Source: Sphingomonas sp. (GTDB lineage: Bacteria > Pseudomonadota > Alphaproteobacteria > Sphingomonadales > Sphingomonadaceae). Taken from it: a stretch of DNA of 64,000 nucleotides. The DNA is taken from positions 124,001 to 188,000 of the forward strand of contig JAFOMG010000002.1 in assembly GCA_017418975.1 (NCBI GenBank). Direction: 5' to 3'. The position numbers and the translations under genes are program-made. The notes under the pieces were generated by a model. It searched no databases. It was not told the origin of the DNA and saw nothing but the letters and a program-made list of their open reading frames with translations. Positions 19,398 through 28,275 of this stretch are shown here, in pieces. Numbering within the stretch: the first letter of the stretch is position 1; each line of letters begins with the position of its first letter.

Positions 19398-20624
19398 TCA
19401 GAGCCCCACCAGATTGTTCAGGTTGATGATCGGCAGCAGGATCGCCAGCACCATCATCAGCACCAGCCCGCCCATCACCAGCAGCACCAGCGGCTCGACC
19501 AGCGCGACCAAGGTGCCGACGATCGCGTCCAGCTCGCGCTGCAGCTCGTGCGAGGCACGGTCGAGCGCCGGCGCCAGCCGGCCCGAACTTTCCCCGGAGG
19601 CGACGATCGCGACGAGCATCGAGGGGAAGACTCCCGCCTCGCTCATCGCGGCGCGCAGGCTGATGCCTTCGCGGACCCGCGCCGCGACGCCGAGCGCCTT
19701 TTCGCGCACCCAGCGATTGGGGGTGACCGCCGCCGCGGCATGCAGCGCGTCGACCAGCGGGACGGCGCTGCCGACCAGCGTGGCGAGGCTGCCGGCGAAG
19801 CGGGCGGCGCTGAGCTGGCGGCTGAAGCGCCGGAACGGGCGCTTCTCGGAGAAGAAGCGATCGACGCGCAGCCGGTTGGCGGGCACACGGGCCCAGCGCA
19901 GGAAGAGCAGCCCCGCCAGGGCAATTCCGAGCAGCAGGTACAGCCCGAAATTCTGGAGGAACCAGCTCACCGCGATCAGCGCCTTGGTGAGGAACGGCAG
20001 GTCGGCCCCGCGCGAGACGAACACCTTCACGATGTCCGGCACGATATAGACGAGCAGCAGCGCCATCATGCCGATCGACACCAGCGCCAGCAGCGCGGGA
20101 TACATCAGGGCGAGCTGGAGCTTCTGGCCATTGGCCTGGCGGTTCTCGACGAATTCGGCGAGGTGGTTGAGCACGTCGGGCAACTTGCCCGAAGCCTCGC
20201 CCGCCGCCACCGAGGCGCGGTAGAATTCGGGAAAGGCGCCGGGATGCTGCGCCAGCGCTGCGGCGAAACTGCGCCCGTCGAGGATCGCGGCACGCACGTC
20301 GAGCAGGAGCGAACTGGTCGGGGCGTGCTCGGACTGGGTGGCGACCAGGCGCAGCGCTTCCTCGATCGCGATGTCCGAGCCGACCAGCGTGGCGATCTGG
20401 CGCGTGACGGTGGCGAGCGCTTTGGAGGACAGGCCGACACGGCGGAAACGCGGCAGCTGGATGGAGCCGAAGCTGGCCCCCTTCGCGGCCGCCACCTCGA
20501 CGGAAAGCGGCAACAGCGCCTGCTCGCGCAGCATTGCGCGCGCGGCGGCGGGGCTGGAGGCCTCGATGATGCCCTTCTTCGAGGCGCCGGCCTTGTCGGC
20601 GGCGCGATAGGAATAGGCGGGCAT
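19398..20624 (-). CDS. gspF: Type II secretion inner-membrane platform protein GspF
   Basis: 408 residues from ATG 20624, with GGAGGAA eight bases upstream. The N-terminal MPAYSYRAADKAGASKKGIIEA is the standard opening. Two GspF domains (about residues 70-195 and 270-395) contain ATLVGSDIAIEEALRL and ATLVGSAVPLVDAL. Three transmembrane segments are at about 170-190, 220-240 and 375-400. GspF is the polytopic platform protein that couples the GspE ATPase to pseudopilus assembly. Its ribosome binding site is formed by the end of the adjacent inverted-repeat element. Confidence 0.93.
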   Translation of the reverse strand: MPAYSYRAADKAGASKKGIIEASSPAAARAMLREQALLPLSVEVAAAKGASFGSIQLPRFRRVGLSSKALATVTRQIATLVGSDIAIEEALRLVATQSEHAPTSSLLLDVRAAILDGRSFAAALAQHPGAFPEFYRASVAAGEASGKLPDVLNHLAEFVENRQANGQKLQLALMYPALLALVSIGMMALLLVYIVPDIVKVFVSRGADLPFLTKALIAVSWFLQNFGLYLLLGIALAGLLFLRWARVPANRLRVDRFFSEKRPFRRFSRQLSAARFAGSLATLVGSAVPLVDALHAAAAVTPNRWVREKALGVAARVREGISLRAAMSEAGVFPSMLVAIVASGESSGRLAPALDRASHELQRELDAIVGTLVALVEPLVLLVMGGLVLMMVLAILLPIINLNNLVGL

Positions 20625-20631
20625 CTTATAT

Positions 20632-20762
20632 TCCTCCCCGGAACGGGGAGGGGGACCATGCGCAGCATGGTGGAGGGGGCGCACCGCAAGCGGCTCCCTC
20701 GTGGCGCGCCCCCTCCACCACGACGCTCCGCGTCGCGGTCCCCCTCCCCGTTCCGGGGAGGA
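20632..20762. repeat. 131-base element with perfect 26-base terminal inverted repeats
   Basis: Arms at 20632-20657 and 20737-20762 are perfect inverted copies (outer sequence TCCTCCCCGGAACGGGGAGG). A further inner pairing of GTGGAGGGGGCGC with GCGCCCCCTCCAC extends the fold. It fills the gap between gspE and gspF inside what should be one operon, and its left end is the gspF Shine-Dalgarno. No coding content. MITE-like by structure; no target duplication is obvious. Confidence 0.75.
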
Positions 20763-20777
20763 TCTTGGAAGAATGGC

Positions 20778-22265
20778 TCACCCTTCGTCCCTCACCACCC
20801 GGGCGACCTCTTCCACCGTCGTCACCCCGGCCTTCACCTTCGCCAGCCCGTCGTCGAGCAGGCTCGGATTGTCCTTGCGGGCGTGCGCCTCGAGCTCGGC
20901 CTCCGAAGCGCCGTCATGGATCAGCTTCTGGAACTTCTCGTCGACCGCGACGACTTCGTAGAGGCCCGCCCTCCCCCGATAGCCCTCGCCATGGCACTCC
21001 GCGCAGCCGACCGCGCGCCAGATCTTCTTGCCGGGCCTGATCGCGCCGCCGAGCAGCAGCGAATCCGCCTCGCTCGCCTCGTCCTGCCGGGCGCAGCTCG
21101 GGCAAAGCTTGCGCACCAGGCGCTGGGCGCACAGGCCCACGACCATCGGGGCGAGCAGATAGCGCTCCACTCCCATGTCGATCAGGCGCGTCACCGAGCC
21201 GACCGCGCTGTTGGTATGGAGCGTCGAGAGCACGAAATGCCCGGTCATCGACGAGCGCACGGCGACCTGGGCGGTCTCCTGATCGCGAATCTCGCCGACC
21301 ATGATCACGTCCGGATCCTGGCGCAGGATCGCGCGCAGGCCCCGGGCGAACGTCATGTCGGTGCGCGGATTGACCTGGGTCTGGCCGATGCCCGCCAGCT
21401 CATATTCGATCGGATCCTCGACCGTCATGATGTTGCGCTTGCGATCGTTCAGGCGGTTGAGCGCGGCATAGAGCGTCGTCGTCTTGCCCGAGCCGGTGGG
21501 GCCGGTGACGAGCAGCATGCCGTGCGGACGCTCGAGCAGGCGGGTGAACACGCCGCGGTCGCGCTCGCTCATGCCGAGCACTTCCATGTCGAGACGGAGC
21601 GAGCCCTTTTCCAGCAGGCGCATCACCACGCGCTCGCCATGCTGGGTCGGGATGGTCGAGACGCGGGCATCGACGTCGTGGCCGCCGATCCGGAGCGTCA
21701 CGCGCCCGTCCTGGGGAATGCGGCGCTCGGCGATGTCGAGCCTGGCCATCACCTTGATGCGGCTGACCAGCAACGGCGCGAGCGCGCGAGGCGGCTCGAT
21801 CATGTCGCGCAGCACGCCGTCGATCCGGAAGCGGACGACCAGGCGCTTCTCCTGCGTCTCGATATGCACGTCCGACGCACCTTCGCGCACCGCCTCGAGC
21901 AGCAGCGCGTTGATCAGGCGGATGACGGGGGCGTCGTCACGCGTGTCGAGCAGGTCGTCCACGCTCGCGGCGCTGTCGGCGAGCGCGGCCAGGTCCATGT
22001 CGCCGAGATCGATGTCTGCGGCCGCGCCGGCGCCCGAATAGGCGGCGCCCAGGGCAGCGTCGAACTGGTCGTCGGGCACCGAGACGAACCGGGCGGCGGG
22101 CGCGAGGCGCTGGACCTCGAGCAAGCCGTCGAGTGCGGCGCCGGCCTTGTGGACGCACTCCACCACCCCCGCATCGCCGACGCGCAGCAGCACGCCGTTC
22201 CGGCGCGCGAAGCCATAGGGCAGCGTCACGGAGGGGTCGTCGGTGAGGATCAGCATCTCGTTCAT
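20778..22265 (-). CDS. gspE: Type II secretion ATPase GspE
   Basis: 495 residues. An N-terminal N1E-like domain is followed by the catalytic core with Walker A GPTGSGKT (255-262), Asp box TVEDPIEYEL, Walker B DVIMVGEIRDQETA and His box STLHTN. A tetracysteine zinc site is at Cys388, Cys391, Cys421 and Cys424. GspE is the cytoplasmic hexameric motor that binds GspL and drives pseudopilus extension. The ATG overlaps the gspM stop by ATGA, so LME are translationally coupled. Confidence 0.95.
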   Translation of the reverse strand: MNEMLILTDDPSVTLPYGFARRNGVLLRVGDAGVVECVHKAGAALDGLLEVQRLAPAARFVSVPDDQFDAALGAAYSGAGAAADIDLGDMDLAALADSAASVDDLLDTRDDAPVIRLINALLLEAVREGASDVHIETQEKRLVVRFRIDGVLRDMIEPPRALAPLLVSRIKVMARLDIAERRIPQDGRVTLRIGGHDVDARVSTIPTQHGERVVMRLLEKGSLRLDMEVLGMSERDRGVFTRLLERPHGMLLVTGPTGSGKTTTLYAALNRLNDRKRNIMTVEDPIEYELAGIGQTQVNPRTDMTFARGLRAILRQDPDVIMVGEIRDQETAQVAVRSSMTGHFVLSTLHTNSAVGSVTRLIDMGVERYLLAPMVVGLCAQRLVRKLCPSCARQDEASEADSLLLGGAIRPGKKIWRAVGCAECHGEGYRGRAGLYEVVAVDEKFQKLIHDGASEAELEAHARKDNPSLLDDGLAKVKAGVTTVEEVARVVRDEG

Positions 22266-22759
22266 CCGCCGAAATCCACGGTTGCGCTGACCCGGCCCGG
22301 CTCCGGGCGGCGCTGAAGGTCGACTCGCCGGATCCGCAGGGTGCTGGTCGCGGAGAGATCGGCGAGCCAGGCCATGACCGAGTCATAGCTGCCGTCGGCG
22401 ATCGTCGCGCGCGCGCCGTCCGGAGTCGGCGCGACGGTGACGGCGAGGCCGAAGCTCCCCACGGAGCCGTTGATCACATCGGCCGGCGAGCCCTGGCGAC
22501 GCTGGGGCTGGGCCGGCGAAAGCGTGCCCGCGGCGCGAATGCGCGCGGTGAGCGTCTCATAGGTGCGGATGTCCTGCAGCGCGGAGGCGCGGGCGGCCTG
22601 GAGCGGCTTGATGACGCCATAGACCAGCACCAGCGCGGCGAGGAACAGGGCCAGGCCGCCGAGCATGAGCTGCTCACGGCGGCTGCGGCCGCTCCACCAG
22701 CCGTCGAAGCGGATCAGCGCGGCGTCGAGCGCCGGCATGCGGGCGAGAATCAGTCTCAT
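22262..22759 (-). CDS. gspM: Type II secretion protein GspM
   Basis: 165 residues. A short cytoplasmic part (DGWWSGRSRREQLML) leads into one helix (GGLALFLAALVLVYGVI). A periplasmic ferredoxin-like domain follows, ending YDSVMAWLADLSATSTLRIRRVDLQRRPEPGRVSATVDFGG, which is characteristic of GspM. It pairs with GspL in the inner-membrane platform. Both ends overlap neighbours by four bases. Confidence 0.9.
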   Translation of the reverse strand: MRLILARMPALDAALIRFDGWWSGRSRREQLMLGGLALFLAALVLVYGVIKPLQAARASALQDIRTYETLTARIRAAGTLSPAQPQRRQGSPADVINGSVGSFGLAVTVAPTPDGARATIADGSYDSVMAWLADLSATSTLRIRRVDLQRRPEPGRVSATVDFGG

Positions 22760-23868
22760 GCGGCACTCGCCGTAATGCGGATCGCGCCTTCGGGCGAGCG
22801 CACGACCCGCGCCCCCACCCCGGCCCCCTTGAGCGTCGTCTCGATCCGCGATGCCAGCTCCGCATCGGGCGAGGCATCGAGGTCTAGCGTGAGCAGCCTG
22901 CCCTCGAAGGTCATCGCGCGCACCGCGAACGAGCCGGCGAGCGGCGCCAGCGCGCCCGAAACGCGTGTGACCAGCGGCACGAACGGCTGCGGCACGCGCG
23001 CGCCGCTGCCCGCGGGCAGCATGGCGGTGACCGAATTGGCGAGATCGTCACCCAGCGTCACCCCGGGCGCGGCGAGCGCGGCGGTGGCGCGCGCTTCCGC
23101 TTCGCGGCTATCGGCGATGTTGCGCAGCATGAGCACGTCGCCAAGCGCGATCACGGCATGCGCGGCGGCGCCGATCGCCGCGACCCAGACGAACTTGCGC
23201 CACAGGCCGGAGCCCGCGGCCTTGCGCACCGCATAGGCCCCCTGGCGCAGGTTCAGCGCAGCGACCGCGGCGCCGGCGGCAGGCCCGAACGCGGCGGGAT
23301 CGAGCGTCGCCGCTCCCTTCTGCATGTCGTCGGGCAGGCGCTCGCCATAGCTGGTCACGCCCGGGCGCCCGGCGGCTTCCCAGGCGGGGCGGAGCAAGGC
23401 GGCGGGGACTTCGAAGCCGGTACCCTCCGCATCGCGCACCGCTGCGCGGCCGCCGTCCTGCGATACCGCCCAGCCCTCGGCCGGGCGCGGAAGAGTCAGC
23501 ACGTCCGGGGCCATCGCCGCGTGGCCGATGCCGGCCTCCTCGGCCTGGGCGACCCAGCGCGCCATCACGTCATGCCGGACCACGCCGACCAGATAGCGGC
23601 CGGGCGCGATCTGCTCGCCGAGCGCGAGATGCACCGAATCGACCGGCTCGGCGATTCGATCCTCGATCGCGAAGGGCAGCGCCGCGACGCGCTTGGCATG
23701 GCTGGGCAGCGGCAGGTCGACCGCCAGCAGCCGCACCTGCCCGGTGGAGACGAGAATGGTTGCGGGCCAATCCCGCGCGGCTATGATCAGGCGGTCACTC
23801 GCCAGCGTCCACACGCCCGCGGCGGGCGGCTCTGATGGGTCGGACGCACCCCTGGTGTTTGGGCTCAT
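22756..23868 (-). CDS. gspL: Type II secretion protein GspL
   Basis: 370 residues from ATG 23868. The cytoplasmic actin-like domain (WTLASDRLIIAARDWPATILVSTGQVRLLAVDLPLPSHAKRV in pieces) precedes a membrane helix (LWRKFVWVAAIGAAAHAVIAL). A periplasmic domain follows, ending SRIETTLKGAGVGARVV. GspL recruits GspE to the membrane. The frame extends upstream but would cross the divergent gspG start region, so the internal ATG is chosen. It is the first gene of the LMEF block. Confidence 0.88.
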   Translation of the reverse strand: MSPNTRGASDPSEPPAAGVWTLASDRLIIAARDWPATILVSTGQVRLLAVDLPLPSHAKRVAALPFAIEDRIAEPVDSVHLALGEQIAPGRYLVGVVRHDVMARWVAQAEEAGIGHAAMAPDVLTLPRPAEGWAVSQDGGRAAVRDAEGTGFEVPAALLRPAWEAAGRPGVTSYGERLPDDMQKGAATLDPAAFGPAAGAAVAALNLRQGAYAVRKAAGSGLWRKFVWVAAIGAAAHAVIALGDVLMLRNIADSREAEARATAALAAPGVTLGDDLANSVTAMLPAGSGARVPQPFVPLVTRVSGALAPLAGSFAVRAMTFEGRLLTLDLDASPDAELASRIETTLKGAGVGARVVRSPEGAIRITASAA

Positions 23869-23907
23869 TGTCACATTTGCTTCATGGGCAGGACGCATGG
23901 GGCGGGG

Positions 23908-24387
23908 ATGCGCATAGTTTTGAAACAGTTCCATGACATCGCACCTAAGGTGCACGACCGCAAGCGCGCCGTTCCCGATGGCGAGGCCGGCCTGACGCTC
24001 ATCGAAATGATGATCGTGCTGGTGATCATCGCGATCGTCGCCGGGCTCGTTGCGGCGAACGTGATGGGCCGCCCGGACGAGGCCAAGGTCACCGCCACCA
24101 AGAGCAACATCGCCACCATCTCGGGTGCGCTCAAGATGTACCGGCTCGACAATGGCGACTATCCCACCACCGAGCAGGGCCTGAAGGCGCTCGTCGAGAA
24201 GCCGACGGCGCCGCCGGTGCCGTCCAGCTTCCCGCAGGGCGGCTATCTCTCCGCGCCCGCGCTCGATGCCTGGGGCAAGCCGTACGAATATCGCTCGGAA
24301 GGCGGCAGCTTCACGATCCGCTCGCTCGGCAAGGACGGCAAGCCCGGCGGCGAAGGCGTGGACGCCGATATCGAAGGCAAGGGCTGA
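23908..24387 (+). CDS. gspG: Type II secretion major pseudopilin GspG
   Basis: 159 residues from ATG 23908 (ATG 23884 is an alternative). A 27-residue leader ends DGEAG/LTLIEMMIVLVIIAIVAGLV with Glu at +5. The mature domain contains LKMYRLDNGDYPTTEQGLKALVEKP, DAWGKPYEYR and SLGKDGKPGGEGVDADI, the GspG calcium-site region. It builds the pseudopilus shaft. It heads the GHICD block, divergent from gspL across a spacer of about 40 bases that must hold both promoters. Confidence 0.95.
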   Translation: MRIVLKQFHDIAPKVHDRKRAVPDGEAGLTLIEMMIVLVIIAIVAGLVAANVMGRPDEAKVTATKSNIATISGALKMYRLDNGDYPTTEQGLKALVEKPTAPPVPSSFPQGGYLSAPALDAWGKPYEYRSEGGSFTIRSLGKDGKPGGEGVDADIEGKG

Positions 24388-24392
24388 GCTTC

Positions 24393-24869
24393 GTGCGGGG
24401 GGCCGACATCGCCGCGCGCCCCGCCGAGCAGGGCATGACGCTGGTCGAGATGCTGATCGTGCTGGTCATCATCGGCGTGATGGCGGGCGCGGTGGCGCTC
24501 GGCATGGGATCGGTGACGCGCGCGCCGAGCGTGGAGACCGAGGCGCGCCGGCTGGCGACGCGGCTCCAGGCCGCCGCCGATGACGCGATGCTCGCCGACC
24601 GCGCGATCGCCTTCACCGTGCGGAAGAACGGCTATGGCTTCGCGATGGTGAGCGCCGACGGCAAGGCCGTGCCGCGCACCGACGATGCGTTCGGCTTCCA
24701 CAAGCTGCCGGGCGGCATGGTGATGACGTTGAACGTGAAGCCGCCGGTGATGCTCGGCGTGGACGGCGCCGGCAAGCCGATGCAGGCGGTGATCGAGAGC
24801 GGGCAGAAGAGCTGGATCGTCGTCTATGACGGGATGACCGTGCGGGCGTTCCCGACGGGGGTGCTGTGA
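24393..24869 (+). CDS. gspH: Type II secretion pseudopilin GspH
   Basis: 158 residues from GTG 24393, five bases after gspG. The prepilin site is AEQG/MTLVEMLIVLVIIGVMAGAV; a Met follows the Gly instead of the usual Phe, while Glu +5 is kept. The mature part has ATRLQAAADDAMLADRAIAFTV and ends in a beta-rich domain. GspH is a minor pseudopilin near the tip. Its TGA overlaps the gspI ATG by one base. Confidence 0.9.
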   Translation: MRGADIAARPAEQGMTLVEMLIVLVIIGVMAGAVALGMGSVTRAPSVETEARRLATRLQAAADDAMLADRAIAFTVRKNGYGFAMVSADGKAVPRTDDAFGFHKLPGGMVMTLNVKPPVMLGVDGAGKPMQAVIESGQKSWIVVYDGMTVRAFPTGVL

Positions 24870-25318
24870 TGCCCGCGATATCCCGTCATCCCGGCGAAAG
24901 CCGCGATCTCGTGCCGCAAGCGCCTTCGCCCGAGATCCCGGCTTTCGTCGGGAGGACGGATTGGGGCCGAGAGGACGAGGCCGGTTTCTCGTTGATCGAA
25001 GCGCTGGTCGCGCTCGCCGTGCTCGCCATCGCCACGGTGGGCCTGATGCGCACCGTCGAATCACACATCGACTCCACCCGCGCGATGGAACGCCGCACCA
25101 CCGCCATGTGGGTCGCCGAGAATCGGCTCGCCGAGCTGGAAGCGCGCGCGCCGGGCCGGGAACAGGTGGAGATGCTGGGCCAGCAATGGCGCGTCGCGGT
25201 CGCGCGGCGACGGACCGACGATCCGGAGATCGAGCGTGTCCGCGTCGAAGTGTTCGCCGGCACCGAGAAGAGCGCGCTTGCATCGCTCGACGGCTTCGTG
25301 GACGGACGCAAGCTGTAA
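24869..25318 (+). CDS. gspI: Type II secretion minor pseudopilin GspI with a repeat-derived leader
   Basis: 149 residues. The pseudopilin part is normal: EAG/FSLIEALVALAVLAIATVGLM, then MERRTTAMWVAENRLAELEAR and a C-terminal FAGTEKSALASLDGFVDG. The leader before the cleavage Gly is unusually long, about 39 residues. Most of it (SRHPGESRDLVPQ...IPAFVGRTD) is translated from the palindromic repeat at 24883-24959. No ATG, GTG or TTG lies between that repeat and the cleavage site, so the repeat must be translated if gspI is made. The ATG overlaps the gspH stop (TGATG), and the TAA overlaps the gspC ATG. Confidence 0.9.
   Translation: MPAISRHPGESRDLVPQAPSPEIPAFVGRTDWGREDEAGFSLIEALVALAVLAIATVGLMRTVESHIDSTRAMERRTTAMWVAENRLAELEARAPGREQVEMLGQQWRVAVARRRTDDPEIERVRVEVFAGTEKSALASLDGFVDGRKL
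24883..24959. repeat. Palindromic repeat inserted in gspI coding sequence
   Basis: 28-base arms (24883-24910 and 24932-24959) are inverted copies with three mismatches around a 21-base centre. The outer core is CCGTCATCCCGGCGAAAGCC, the same family as the intergenic copies at 5258 and 19362. It is read in frame as part of the GspI leader. Confidence 0.8.
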
Positions 25319-26148
25319 TGGCCACCGTCATCCTCACGCCGCGCCAGGCGCGCATCGGGCTCAACCTGTTCACCGGCGCGATGGTCGTCTCGGTGGCGGT
25401 GGCGCTCGCCGGGCTCACCTGGCGGATCGCCGGCCATGCCGGCGCCGGCGCGATCACCGTGCCCTCGGGCGGCAGCGGCCCGGCCCCGGCGCCGGACATC
25501 GCCGCGGCGGTGGCGCTCGCGCCGTTCGGCAAGCCTTCCGCCTCGGAGGCCGGCCAGGCGACGAGCCTGTCGCTGGAGCTGAAGGGCGTGATCGCCGCGA
25601 GCCCCGCCGAGCTCTCGACCGCGTTCATCTCGGTGAGCGGGCAGCCGCCCAAGACCTATAAGGTGGGCGACAATGTCGAGGGCGCGACGATCCGGGCGAT
25701 CCTGCCCGACCGCGTGATCCTCGCCAATGGCGGGCGCGACGAGTTCCTCGCCTTCCCCGATCCGACGCTGACGCCCGAGCAGCGCCAGGCCGCCGCCGCG
25801 GGCCGCCCGCCCGCTCCCGCCGCCAATCCGGTGACCGCGCCGGGCGCGCCGCCGCCGGCCCGCACCCCGGGCGCCCCGCCCGCTCCCGCCGCCGCGCCGC
25901 CCCAGGCGACGGTGGCCGGCATCCTGCAGCGCTTCGACGCGACGCCCGTCTCCGGCGGCTATCGCATCGGCGACAATGGCCCGCCGGGCATGGTGGCGGG
26001 CGACGTGATCCAGTCGGTCAACGGCACCGCGCTCTCCGATTCCACTGCCGCGCAGGGCGCCTTCGCGGCTGCCCAGGCGAGCGGTTCCGCCCAGATCCAG
26101 GTCCTGCGCGACGGGAAGCGGCTGACGCTTACCGTGCCGCTCCGCTAG
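25318..26148 (+). CDS. gspC: Type II secretion protein GspC
   Basis: 276 residues from ATG 25318 (TAATG overlap with gspI). One membrane helix (LFTGAMVVSVAVALAGLTWRIA) is followed by the HR domain (LELKGVIAASPAELSTAFISVSG...YKVGDNVEGATIRAILPDRVIL). A long Pro/Ala linker leads to a C-terminal PDZ domain (GGYRIGDNGPPGMVAGDVIQSVNGTALSD). GspC bridges the inner-membrane platform and the GspD secretin and helps choose substrates. A longer frame upstream overlaps gspI and is not the start. Confidence 0.92.
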   Translation: MATVILTPRQARIGLNLFTGAMVVSVAVALAGLTWRIAGHAGAGAITVPSGGSGPAPAPDIAAAVALAPFGKPSASEAGQATSLSLELKGVIAASPAELSTAFISVSGQPPKTYKVGDNVEGATIRAILPDRVILANGGRDEFLAFPDPTLTPEQRQAAAAGRPPAPAANPVTAPGAPPPARTPGAPPAPAAAPPQATVAGILQRFDATPVSGGYRIGDNGPPGMVAGDVIQSVNGTALSDSTAAQGAFAAAQASGSAQIQVLRDGKRLTLTVPLR

Positions 26149-26159
26149 AAAGACTCCCC

Positions 26160-28220
26160 GTGAAGATTCGCTCCGCCATCGCTGCCCTCGCGCTCGCCGG
26201 AATCGCCCTGGATACGGTTGCCCTCGCGCAGGCCGCCCAGAATGCCCCGCAGGACGCCGGCACCGGCGATGTGGTGGTGAACATGCGCGGCGTCGAGATT
26301 TCCGACGTCGCCGACCAGATCTCGCGCATCACCGGCCGCACGCTGATCCTCGATCCGGCAGTGAAGGGAGTGGTGACCGTCACGTCCTCGACGCCGCTTT
26401 CGCCCGCCGGCGTGTGGGAATTGTTCCAGTCGGTGCTGCGCGCCAACGGCTTCGCGGCGGTGCGCTCGGGCCGGGCCTGGCGGATCGTGCCGGCGGCCAA
26501 TGCGGTGCGCGACGGCGGCATCCCGAGCCGGGGCGTATCGGGCCAGGAGCTGGTGACCCGGATGGTGCGGCTGCAGAACGTGCCGGCGGCGGACGTCGCC
26601 CGCGTGGTCCGCCCGCTGGTCGCCACCTTCGGCAGCGTCGAGCCGCTGAGCACGCCCAATGCCGTGGTGATCACCGACTATGCCGACAATGTCCGCCGGG
26701 TCGAGGCGATCGCCCGCCAGCTCGACGGCGGCAGCGGCGCCACCTTCTTCACCCTGGCGATGAAGAACGGCAACGCGACCGACGTGGCCCAGTCGCTCCA
26801 GACCGTGCTGGGCGAAGGCACGCGCGTGGCCGCCGACGGGCGCAGCAACACGGTGATCGTGCGCGGCACGCCCGCCTCGGTCGCCGAGGCCCGCAAGATG
26901 CTGATCGCGCTCGACCAGCCGGGCGGCGCGACGCCGATCACCCGCATGTTCCGCCTGAACTATGCCGATGCCGAGACGGTGACCGACGTGCTGCGCGGCG
27001 TGCTCGGCCAGGGCGACAGCGCCGACAATCCGATCGCGACCAGCCTGGGCAATGGCAGCTCCAACCCGTTCGCCCGGCTGAGCCAGAACAGCCAGAACCT
27101 CTCGGCGCTGCCCAACAGCGCGGCCTCGACCAGCGGCGGCATCGGCAGCGCGATGCAGAGCGCCAATACCAGCGGCACGACGATGCAGAGCGTCCAGCAC
27201 CCGACGCCGAAGGGCTTCTCCACTCCCGAGCTGACCGTGCAGCCGGCGCCGGAGCTCAACGCGGTGGTGATCCGCGGCACGCCGGCGGCGATCGCCTCGA
27301 TCGAGCCGCTGATCACCGATCTCGACGTGCGCCGCCCGCAGGTGCTGATCGAGGCGGCGATCGCGGAGATCACCGGCGACGACGCCGAGGCGCTGGGCGT
27401 GCAGATCGGCACCAGCGGCGCGGTGATCAACCAGGTGAAGGGCGTCGCGACCTCGTTCGACAAGGCGGGCGTGTCCCTGGGCCAGATCCTGACCGCGCTC
27501 AAGGTGCCGGCCGCCGGGGCGATCGGCACCGGCCTCAACGCCAATATCGCGATCGGCAATGATTTCTCGGTGCTGGTCCAGGCGCTCGGCAGCTCGACCC
27601 GGGCCAATCTGCTCTCCACCCCGCAGCTTACCGTGCTCGACAATGTCGCCGGCGAGTTCGTCTCGGGCCAGAACGTGCCGTTCCTCACCGGCTCGATCCT
27701 GACCAATTCCTCGACCGTGAACCCCTATACCACGATCGAGCGCAAGGATGTGGGCATCACGCTGCGGGTGCTGCCGCGGATCAATGCCGGCGACACGATC
27801 CGGCTCCAGGTGAACCAGGAAGCCTCGTCGATCGCCGAGGCGCAGACCCAGGCGGCGTCCGACCTCGTCACCAATCGCCGCGCGATCACTACCACCGTGC
27901 TCGCCGACAATGGCCAGACGATCGTGCTGGGCGGCCTGACCGCGGACGATTACCAGGACTCGCGCCAGCAGGTGCCGATCCTGGGAGACATCCCGATCGT
28001 CGGCGAGCTGTTCAAGAGCCGGCGCGAGACTCACCAGAAGCGCACGCTGTTCATCTTCCTCAAGCCGACGATCCTGCGCGACGGCGCCGATGCGGTCGCG
28101 GCCTCGAAGGATCGCTACAACCGGCTGCGCGCGGAGGAGCTCGCCAGCTCCAAGCGCGGCAGCCTGTTGCTCGCCCCGCCGACGCCGCGGCTGACGGTGG
28201 AGATCGACGGAATCTATTAA
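26160..28220 (+). CDS. gspD: Type II secretion outer-membrane secretin GspD
   Basis: 686 residues from GTG 26160, 11 bases after gspC. Signal peptide MKIRSAIAALALAGIALDTVALAQA. N0 domain (VVVNMRGVEISDVADQISRITGRTLILDP) is followed by N1-N3 repeats (VRLQNVPAADVARVVRPL, FTLAMKNGNATDVAQSL, FRLNYADAETVTDVLRGVL). A Ser/Asn/Gly-rich loop sits in N3. The secretin core has VEAAIAEITGDDAE-like, STPQLTVLDNVAGEFVSGQNVPF and VPILGDIPIVGELFKSR. It forms the outer-membrane channel. No pilotin gene is seen. Confidence 0.95.
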   Translation: MKIRSAIAALALAGIALDTVALAQAAQNAPQDAGTGDVVVNMRGVEISDVADQISRITGRTLILDPAVKGVVTVTSSTPLSPAGVWELFQSVLRANGFAAVRSGRAWRIVPAANAVRDGGIPSRGVSGQELVTRMVRLQNVPAADVARVVRPLVATFGSVEPLSTPNAVVITDYADNVRRVEAIARQLDGGSGATFFTLAMKNGNATDVAQSLQTVLGEGTRVAADGRSNTVIVRGTPASVAEARKMLIALDQPGGATPITRMFRLNYADAETVTDVLRGVLGQGDSADNPIATSLGNGSSNPFARLSQNSQNLSALPNSAASTSGGIGSAMQSANTSGTTMQSVQHPTPKGFSTPELTVQPAPELNAVVIRGTPAAIASIEPLITDLDVRRPQVLIEAAIAEITGDDAEALGVQIGTSGAVINQVKGVATSFDKAGVSLGQILTALKVPAAGAIGTGLNANIAIGNDFSVLVQALGSSTRANLLSTPQLTVLDNVAGEFVSGQNVPFLTGSILTNSSTVNPYTTIERKDVGITLRVLPRINAGDTIRLQVNQEASSIAEAQTQAASDLVTNRRAITTTVLADNGQTIVLGGLTADDYQDSRQQVPILGDIPIVGELFKSRRETHQKRTLFIFLKPTILRDGADAVAASKDRYNRLRAEELASSKRGSLLLAPPTPRLTVEIDGIY

Positions 28221-28275
28221 GGGGCGGCGCCTCCGTCGAGCTTCTCTCTTCCCCCGCGCAAAGGCAGGCCCTCCG

